From Diphasiastrum complanatum (lineage: Eukaryota; Streptophyta; Lycopodiopsida; Lycopodiales; Lycopodiaceae): a DNA stretch of 64,000 bases. The stretch is taken from contig CM055106.1 of NCBI GenBank assembly GCA_029204225.1, forward strand, positions 4,936,858 to 5,000,857. Reading direction: 5' to 3'. Positions 55,913-64,000 of this stretch are shown piece after piece. Made by a program: the position numbers and the translations under genes. Positions within the stretch are counted from its first letter, which is position 1. Each line of letters starts with the position of its first letter. The notes beneath the pieces are model-generated. The model did not search any database and was not told where the DNA came from. It worked only from the letters and a program-made list of their open reading frames with translations.

Positions 55913-57398
55913 TGTGAAACTAGACAAAAGCTAGTCAAGTAGTAGCATGCCAAGTGTCATCATGAGGATGGACCTCAATCTCCTCATGACTTGTACAGAT
56001 TGTGAAATTTCACACATGTGGGAATGCCCTAATGTGTGAAATTGATTTCTTAAGCTTGGCTCATGCACTATAGATCACCTATTGATTGAAATCCAAGATC
56101 AATGACAAGATCCAAGGGAAAAAGGCAAAGTTACATGCATACATTCATAACCAAAGTAGTTTCACATGTGTGAAAACATGTACTACTAAAAACTAAGTCC
56201 CAACAAGTTCCTCTCCTCGAGTAGAGAGATGAACCACCACTTTCGGTGAAGGGTAGGAAGAGAAATACACTCAAAATTGATGAATCTCCAAATTGACTGA
56301 AAAACTCACACTTATTAATGAAGGGAATGAAAGTACATATAGAAATTTGTGGAGATCCATGCTTGATTCTTATTGGACCCCTTAAACATAGCCTCTCTAA
56401 TCCTATTGGATGTGTGATGCAACATCCCTCACTTTTGATTAGACCCTTACAACACATTTCTCTCTTATGATTGGACCCTTTGACTTTTGCCACCACATAG
56501 GGTGCATCACTCATCAAACCTAAACTTGACATGTGTAAGCAACCTGACTAGCTCGAGTTACATCACAATTGAATTTTGGCCTAATCATGACAAAGCATGT
56601 GTACTTGACCATTTGACCTCTAAAGCCAAAATTGGCCCTATCACCTAGTGACACCAAGATGCTTGACTAGAAATTTTTATGATACCCCTAAAATCAACAT
56701 TATAAACTATTTCTAACTATTTTACACATGTGGGAACATGCTCCACACATGTGAAATGTACTCACAAACATAAAATCATAAAAGAACCAAGATAGATTTT
56801 TGACAATTTTTCACACAAATGAAAGACATGATTAGGCATAGGTATTTGGGTCATGACCTCTAGCTCAATCAAAGGTCAACAAATATCCAATTTTGTAGGG
56901 ATGCAAAAGTGAAAGTGACGGACCTCAATCTACCACCCTCATCTCATTGGTCTATAGGGTCCAATCACGTTTAGAGGTTCACAAACAGAGGCCCAATCAT
57001 ATTTCAAGGCTCTCCAAGTGCACATTAGTGTAGGAATTCAAGTTACCACTATATGTGATGATAACTCCTTTGTACATAACACTTTTGAGAGATAGAACAA
57101 TTTTGGTGTCAATTCTCTTGTTGTATTCTCTCTCTACTTGAGTGCTCTTGGTTTTTCTCTCTCTACCAGAGAGTAGGATGTTTGTCTCTCCCTAAAATCT
57201 TGAGTAACACTTAGTTTTTTTCATGGATCGTCTTTGATGGATGATTACTTTTTGTGTACAAGAGCTCTTAACTAGATCCAAATGTTGTCTGGCTCGCTAA
57301 AATCCGAGTTGATCAAGATAGATTTGGTAGTGTGCAAACTCTCATGCATGTAGGTTGTGATAGATCTATTCAAGGTCCTCAAACACATTTTTTTAACA
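55913..57398 (+). repeat. LTR of Copia E family, plus orientation
   Basis: Starts TGTGAAACTAGACAAAAGCT, matching the start of the minus-strand LTR at 58903 (TGTGAAAGTAGATAAAAGCT), including the later shared word GTCATCATGAGG. The end near 57398 (TTTTAACA) matches the inner ends at 58168 and 61557. About 1,486 bp. The sequence after it (CATGTCAGGG) may be a worn PBS. Contains several ACACATGTG palindromes. Confidence 0.62.
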
Positions 57399-58167
57399 CA
57401 TGTCAGGGTACATTTAGAGGCTTTTACACATTTTTCTCAAGTAGTGGATTCCCCATGAAAAGAAAATATGCTTGCTAAAAAGCATGGTTCTCTAAAAATT
57501 CGTTCTTTCTTTGCCAAAGAGGTCATTAGCATAGTGCTTCCTATGCAAGAAGAAATATGCAAGAGTTTTTTAAGAAGTGAAATGTTGTCCAAACTCACTA
57601 TATCAACTAGATAATAAAGCCCACATGGGACCACACAATCAATCTATAGGTGTCATTTGTGAATCAAGAGTTTAAGACGTGAGGAAAGAGTGAACTTATA
57701 GATTTGATCCCAATTCACACAATTCTACGTACTATGATATCATACAATTTTTGGTGTTTATTGATAGTGACGAAATAAAGTCCCCTAGAGATAAGGTAAC
57801 ATGGAACCAATAATTTGCTAATTAGTACAAGGACAATGTTTTCTTAGGAATGTGCAATTTATGCTCCAATGAAGGCATTCTTTCTTAGTTGTTGCAAGGC
57901 CATACTACACAAGTTTTCTACTAAGTCTTACTAGGTTTTGGATTCCACAATGAGTAGATAAGGTCATGCAAGAAGTGTTATGTGCCCTAGTAAATCTCGA
58001 CTTTTTTAATCACCTATTATTATTGTAGTGGGGCGTATGTATTTTCTTGACCATCAAGCATACAATTCTACACATGATTAGGTTTTTGTGGTATGTTGGT
58101 GCTTAAAGTTGGTCTAAATCTTCATGTAAGAGTAGATGTATTTGAAAAAGGAATATCACAACAATAC

Positions 58168-58903
58168 TGACAATGTTTTAAATATGGTGGAAAATAACAG
58201 TGGCTTGCAAAGACCACTTAGAAATTAATGTAAAAACCTACATTTTAGGATCTCAAAAAGATCTACAAGCAAGAGAGGTTGCACACTTAAAAAACTAGAT
58301 TGATCAAACTCAAATTTTTGCATGTAACAAAACTAGCTTTTGATCTTGGCAAGAGCTCTTAAACAAAGATGAGATCAACTATCCAACACATGACATTCAA
58401 GAGAGTATGAATGAAAACCAAAGGCATTTATTAGCATCAAATAATGTATCCAAGTACAGGTGAAAAGTACAAAAGAAAAATTCCTTGCTCTTGGGCTTTG
58501 ACAACAAGACAATGTTTGGCTCCAAAATCGATCTCTCAAATTCTCAAAGAGAGAGTATGTACAATGAGCACTCCATCAAGCATATAGAATGATCTCAAGT
58601 TTCTACTACAATTAGCACGAGGTGAACTTAGAATATGATTGTACCTCTCATTATGAACCTCAAAATTGATTGGACCCCATGATCCATCAAGATGAGAGTG
58701 ATAGGATGAGGTACACCCGAACTCTCATTTTTGCATCCATACAAGTAGGACATGTGTTGACCCTTCAAGGAGCTTGAGGTAAAGAGCAACAAATCTATGC
58801 CAAATCATCCACAAGATATGTACAAATGAGTGGTGGTTGAGGTCCAGCCTCATGATGACATCTATCATGGAAATTAACTAGTTAGCTTTTATCTACTTTC
58901 ACA
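58168..58903 (-). repeat. 3' LTR of Copia E, minus orientation
   Basis: Starts TGTGAAAGTAG at 58903 after the polypurine tract AAGGAGGAG (58904-58917 on plus). Its inner end near 58168 (TGTTTTAAAT on plus) aligns with 57398 inverted and with 61557. Shorter than the plus-orientation copy, so probably internally deleted. Confidence 0.62.
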
Positions 58904-59017
58904 CTCCTCCTTAAAAGAGGGCTAGTTAAGCAACATTATGCAACATAGATCTACTAACAACTCCTAGGGCTGATCTAAGCTTGATATAAGGTTCCTTAAG
59001 CAAAGGTAGGAAGAAGA

Positions 59018-59600
59018 TCAACCACACAAGATGATGTATCCACATGCTCCAAGATGATGTCCTTTGCGTGAAACTTTTCTCACAAAGTGATGTGCAACTT
59101 TGATATGCTTGATCCTTGCATGAAAGAGGTTAAGATTTATTGCAAGCCCTTGAGCTGAGATTTTGTCACACATAATGAAGGAAATATCTTCATATTTGAT
59201 GCACTTGAGCTCCACAAGAAGGCATTTGATCCAAAGGGTTGTTGTGGTGAGTGCTTTGTACTCGGCTTCAATGGAGGAAGTGAGATAGTGTCCTACTTCT
59301 TTGAGAGCCAAGATATGAGTCCTTCTCCAAGGAATATTGCAAATGCACTTGTGGATTTCCTATCAATCTTGTTACTCGTAAAATCTGAATCTAAAAATCC
59401 AATCAAGCAAAGGTTATCTCCTTGATATAAGACACCAAAATCTAGAGTGCTAGAATTGTATCTAAGCACTCTCTTGGCCAACTTCCAATGATGGATAAAA
59501 GGAGATTGCATAAATTGACTCAACCTATTGAAACAAAAGCTTAGATCAAGTCTAGTAATTGTGAGCCAAATGAAAGATCCTTGAGCTCTAGTTAGCTATA
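59018..59600 (-). pseudogene. Copia E RNase H (broken)
   Basis: Minus strand: A-K-R-V-L-R-Y, G-F-L-D-S-D-F-T, R-K-S-T-S-A-F and I-S-W-L-S-K-K. After a stop and frame change come S-S-I-E-A-E-Y-K-A-L, M-C-D-K-I-S-A and H-A-R-I-K-H-I-K-V-A-H-H-F-V-R. These are the Copia RNase H motifs in order, with some catalytic-site context kept. Confidence 0.82.
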
Positions 59601-59682
59601 TCACGAGGGAGGGTGGGGGGGCGGGTGTATGTGCTCTTTGGGCAAGTGTGATGTAGAAAATGTTTCTAGTGAAAAATAAAAG

Positions 59683-59810
59683 GTAGAAGAATCGTCAAAG
59701 AAGAATTGGTGAGTGGAAAGAAATGAGTAGAAGAATCGTCAAAGGAGGATTGGTGAGTGGAAAGAATGGGTATATAGATCATTAAAAGAGGGTTGATGAG
59801 TGATCAGAGA
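59683..59810. repeat. 44-bp minisatellite, about three units
   Basis: GTAGAAGAATCGTCAAAG starts units at 59683 and 59727; both include ATTGGTGAGTGGAAAGAA. A third diverged unit begins near 59770. Confidence 0.82.
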
Positions 59811-60688
59811 TCACATGAATGTGAGGGATTTCTTTGTTTAAACTAGTAGAGCAAAAGTTGAAGCCAATTTTATAATTGAGCCAAGTATGATAACAAAGGA
59901 ATGATGGAGACTTCCTAGCAATTTTGTAAATTTGATCTCTCATGTGTGGAGGTTTCTTACATGTGTGAAGAATACTCCTAGGTAGGTTAGATCCAAATAT
60001 TAGGTGTTAGTTAGTGAATTTGGTCAAGTTTCCTAGAATTTAGGAGCAAACTCCTCAAATCATGGAGGTTGGTGAGTAACCTAACTACCAAATTGGCATA
60101 GAACTAGGGTTAGGTAAGATTGACATATTAGGGCAAAAGTGTCAATTAGTCTTCTTGAAATGTGTTGTATTTTCACCTAACATCCAAGGAGAAGAGCTAC
60201 TTTGTGCAATCAGTCATTTCATAGATACAAGATCAAGATTTGAGAGCACATTGGTAATCTCGATTTTTTCCTACATTTGTCTTGTGATTTTATGATTCCA
60301 TATTAAACTAAACTTGATCACATTCATTCTATGATAGCGGGATTTACCACACATGTGTGGAGATAGATTTGCATAATTGATCATTGTTTTTTATTGCTCT
60401 TGATTGCGTGATCCAAAACTGGTAATCTAGATCAAGAAATTGATGACTAGTTTTGCAATAGATTGGTGAATCAATCAATCAATCAGTCTTGGAGTCTTTT
60501 GTAGGATCATTTACGATACTTGGTACTGTACTTTCAACACTCCTTATCATCCTTGCTTTGGTTATTCTTTTTTCCTTTGCTTGAGAAATTGGCTTTCTCA
60601 TCTCCGTCATGCAAGGACAAAGAACTCATCATATTCTTGACATGTTAGATTCTATATTCCTTGGTGACAAGCACACTATGGATCTTGT

Positions 60689-61090
60689 CTATGGAAGGTT
60701 AGCTATCTTGAAAATGAAACTTTGGACCAAGTTGGAATACTCAATCACTTGAACAAGTTCTTTATCATGAATCTTATCTCCTATCAAAGCAAGTTCCTTG
60801 TTAAGATATTTGATTCTAAGCACATACTCTTGTGAACTTTCATCACTTCTCCTCATGCTTTGCAAAACTTGGTTTCTTATCATGGCTGAAGTGCAAGTGG
60901 CAACTTCCTTGAGAAGGTCATCGCTAACATTCATTTTCACACAATGTAATGCTATTCTTGCCCTCTTCTTGTACTTCACCAATTCTTGTCCACCTAAAGG
61001 TTCATCCTCTTCATCTAGGACAAGATCAAAGAAGTCTTGGAGCACAAGAAGTGACTCCATCCTCACTTGGTAAATCTCTAATATACTCCT
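60689..61090 (-). pseudogene. Copia E gag (UBN2-like, broken)
   Basis: Minus strand reads V-R-M-E-S-L-L-V-L-Q-D-F-F-D-L-V, A-R-I-A-L-H-C-V-K-M-N-V-S-D-D and S-S-Q-E-Y-V-L-R-I-K-Y-L, with the spacing of Copia gag. The stretch between this and RNase H at 59600 is too short for protease, integrase and RT, so the middle is deleted. Confidence 0.65.
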
Positions 61091-61540
61091 CTTTGGTAAA
61101 TCAATATAACTTTGTATGTCAACTATACTTCAAAACCTTTGTATACATGCATTTCAATAAATGGAGTAAATTGTAGAGTTTAATCTCTCGCTAGTTTCTA
61201 AGAGGAATGCACATATGGATCCCATCTTTGCTAATTACTTGTACAATTAATGTACTTCTTGGCCTCACAAGGATCTCTACAAAAAAACAACTCACACTTG
61301 ATGGAGAGAATTTGATTCTAGAAGTTCACAAAGAATTTACTTGATTTGAATGACTCAAAATGTTTAAATGTAGGTACAACAACTCCCCACATGTGAAAAG
61401 TATAACTGTAGCCCATTATCAACAAACTACCTCAAACTTTGAAGCAATCACTTAGTATAGGCTCGCCCTCTGAAAACTAGCTCTTTAGCATCAAACTTGC
61501 TAAATTTGGATTGATTTTTGATCAACAATTAAATCTTATA

Positions 61541-61556
61541 CTTGGATCTAATACCA
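61541..61556 (-). other. Primer-binding site of Copia E
   Basis: Minus strand TGGTATTAGATCCAAG, directly inside an LTR end TTTTCAACA (from 61557 upward). It differs from the common TGGTATCAGAGCC at a few positions. Confidence 0.62.
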
Positions 61557-62850
61557 TGTTGAAAATCGGTGCTTAGGACCCTAAAGGGATCTACATATGG
61601 ATACTTGGTAAATCAATCTATTGCAAAACTAGCACTCAAATCTTGATCCAGATTGGCAATCTTGATCTAATCAAACAAGAACAATCTAATTTGACCAAAA
61701 CACTATGGAACGACCTCACACGTGTAAATTATAGTTTGTAGTATGAACTAATAACAAAGAGTCATATTTACTAAGTTTGGATTGCATTCACGTCAAAAAA
61801 TCTCAACACAAATGGTGTAAGAACTCAAAATTGTCAAGTGCTCCAAAATCATGATCTCTTCAACATTGATTGAATGAGCTACAAGTACAAAGAGGATCAT
61901 ATCCTTGGCTGGATGAGCAAGTACAACACATGTTCAGGTACCAAAAAGTCATTAGTTTGACCTACTCAAGTAACTATGACCTAATCATTAGGTATACTAT
62001 ATATTGTAGTTAGATCAGCACCAATTTCCTTGACTTTTGGAGGTAGCTCCTAAATTTTAGAAAACTTGACCAAACTTCCTATCAAACTCCTATGATTAGG
62101 ACCTAAGTACCCTAGGCCTATTTTGTGTACTATTTTACATGTGTGAGGACTCTCAATTCAATGTGGTTTATCTCCTAAGGTGGGTGTGATTGCACCTAGA
62201 TCTAGACAAGATTGATTCACACAATCTAGATTGACAATTCTAAGGCAAGAGCACACAAATCATGCATCAATCATTCAACATGTATCATTCACTATGAGAG
62301 ACCACTTTTGAAGAAAAAACTATGTATGGAATTAGCTTGCTCTCGAGTAGAGAGAGAATGTACATGAGGCACTCAAGTAGAGAGAGAAGATGTAGACAAA
62401 ACTAGGTGTAGAAGCTCTCAATGTTGTCATGTGATTGGTGGTCACATGACAACATTACAACACGAAATTAGATGTCACTAGCCCTCTACCTTCAAGCCAA
62501 GTGTCAAGGCCTACACTATTGCGAGCTAAGTCAAAGCTACTTTTGGCCTAATCAGCTACTAACATGTGTACAAGGGGTATTTTGGCATAGGACCTTCAAA
62601 ACTCAAGTTTAAGACCTTTTGACTATTCTAACTCAGCATAAATGAACTAAAATGATTATGCCTACCCTACACAAGTGGAAACATGCTCCACACACATGAG
62701 ATTTACATATGTGCATGAAATTGCAAAATACTCAAGCTAGATTGCCTATTCTTCACATATTTCTCACACGTGTGAACACGCTCACACACAGATGGATTAC
62801 AAAATGTACAATAAACTATATGTTTATCAAGCTAATATTTGCCAATTTTC
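61557..62850 (-). repeat. 5' LTR region of Copia E (outer end uncertain)
   Basis: The inner end is fixed by the PBS; homology to 58168 upward is visible over the first 150 bases. The outer end may be near TTTTCACA at about 62846, but I cannot confirm it. It contains a perfect 14-base hairpin (ATGTTGTCATGTGA, 62421-62434, against 62442-62455). Confidence 0.45.
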
Positions 62851-63043
62851 ACATTATTGAGTATCAAAAGAATATTCAATAAAAGTAAAACTTTTGCAAG
62901 CGTGATATTATGGTGTTTGTCATAGCTCTTAGCCTTGCTATGATCATGCCCATTGTATTGTCAGCATATGTATTGCATTAGGAAAATTCACCTCTTTTTG
63001 CGATATTAGAATAATTAATTTTTTAAATTTATATTTCGGCACT

Positions 63044-63056
63044 TGGTATCAGAGCT
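63044..63056 (+). other. Primer-binding-site-like sequence of an unplaced element
   Basis: TGGTATCAGAGCT two bases after TTCGGCA. A candidate polypurine tract and TGTTAGATTT follow at about 63349-63363, so 63042-63362 might be the short interior of a small LTR element whose right LTR runs off the window. The putative left LTR could not be matched. Frames within (63096-63344) are not recognised. Confidence 0.4.
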
Positions 63057-63362
63057 ATTAAGAATTCTCACTTAATCTAGCATGCATTACACTTTATGAT
63101 GATTTTTCTAGAGCCTCGAGAAAAATATTCACTAAAAATAATTGCTCACATTTGTTGTTACTGTCAGAAATCAATGGGTTGTGCGAAAGCTGGGAGTGAG
63201 CTAGATGAGTGGATCGAAAATGCAACAGTTAGCAGCAAAATAGTTCAAACGATGGATTCAAACAAATGCGCAATGACCAATCACACCAGTAGGACAAATC
63301 TGTGGAAAAAGTACAAAAAGGACCAAGAGTGGATCCTAATCTGATCCTCAAGAGGGATGGGA

Positions 63363-64000
63363 TGTTAGATTTACTTGATCTATCAATCTACATAAGATTA
63401 AGATCAATCTAGATCAATTCTAGACATAAAATCCAAACAAGAACAATCATTTATTGAAGGTAAATGTACTTGCTGGTTTCACACGTGTGAAACCCTGTCA
63501 GGGTATGGACTCCAACCTGAAAATCAAGTACACATTGATGGAACCTCAAAACAATCAAAACAAATGTAGACAAATGGAGAGAATCACTCAAAATTGCTTC
63601 CAAAACCAAGATTGGTGTCTCACATTGATTATGGCCAAATGTGGCTCTATATTTACAATAAGTGGGAGCTCGTGGTATTGATCATCCCTTTGATCCCACA
63701 TGTGTGAAGGTGCTTTGTCATATGATGATTCATCATGCAAAACTAACGCTTGGACAAAACCTTCTATTTTGAGCACTTTTGGTCCATTTTCCTTCTATAT
63801 GGAGATCTACTTGAAAATCTTCTAGAAGTCAAAATTCGCCTACTTCAGCTTATTCCACACATGTGAGCTGTCCTCTACACATGTGATATGACACCTATCC
63901 AAAGGATGTGGCTCATGCAATCAATAGATTGATGCCATGTGTCATATGTCTAGAAAACTAGTTTTTGGCCTTTTTAGCCACTAGAACTTGAATTAAATCA
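63363..64000. other. Right-edge stretch, possible LTR, no gene seen
   Basis: Starts TGTTAGATTT after a purine tract. It contains CACACGTGTG, CACATGTGTG and two ACACATGTG motifs like the Copia E LTRs. No protein family recognised. Confidence 0.35.

Noticed and set aside
63096-63681. Frames at 63096-63344 and 63454-63681 as genes
   Set aside because: Unrecognised, short, and placed in a probable small LTR element.

Overview
The window is nuclear DNA from a land plant with a large, transposon-rich genome. Plant signs are a UBP26-type histone deubiquitinase, Ty1/Copia and Gypsy-type LTR retrotransposons primed by initiator-Met tRNA (PBS TGGTATCAGAGC), L1-like LINEs and an hAT-type MITE. One intron is over 18 kb, which fits a fern, gymnosperm or other large genome. 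I cannot name the species; fern is only a guess.

Layout. 1-1136: broken Copia pieces. 1137-12156: an old Copia element (A, minus strand, TSD TTGAC) split by a second complete Copia element (B, plus strand, 3764-8625, TSD GACTC). B itself carries an inverted piece of its reverse transcriptase. 12162-19300: AT-rich sequence without a recognisable gene, with a 110-bp tandem duplication. 20186-51857: one plus-strand host gene with 13 coding exons that I could join in frame (1,139 residues). It has a USP catalytic core, DUSP repeats and a C-terminal ubiquitin-like domain, and is orthologous to Arabidopsis UBP26 (animal USP48). 51858-55912: no gene. 55913-64000: LTRs and decayed coding pieces of another Copia family rich in the palindrome ACACATGTGT.

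The host gene's introns hold most of the mobile DNA. Intron 2 has an LTR element with a GC-rich minisatellite leader; a solo LTR of the same family sits in intron 4. Intron 4 (18.4 kb) carries five LINE copies, all minus strand, head to tail, each joined to the next by a pure (CT)n tract, followed by rearranged Copia pieces, one hit by an hAT-type MITE with an exact 8-bp TSD. Intron 8 has a gag-protease-only Gypsy-like element whose gag zinc knuckle is split by a 404-bp TRIM. Each 144-bp LTR of this TRIM contains a 73-nt tRNA-like sequence with A and B boxes.

The two observations most worth following are the (CT)n-linked LINE array, which has a covarying 3' hairpin and suggests insertion into (CT)n microsatellites, and the TRIM with a tRNA-like Pol III promoter in its LTRs. 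All transposon coding regions are broken. The host gene looks intact. In Arabidopsis UBP26 is needed for heterochromatic silencing, so a gene of the silencing pathway is itself packed with elements of the kind that pathway represses.
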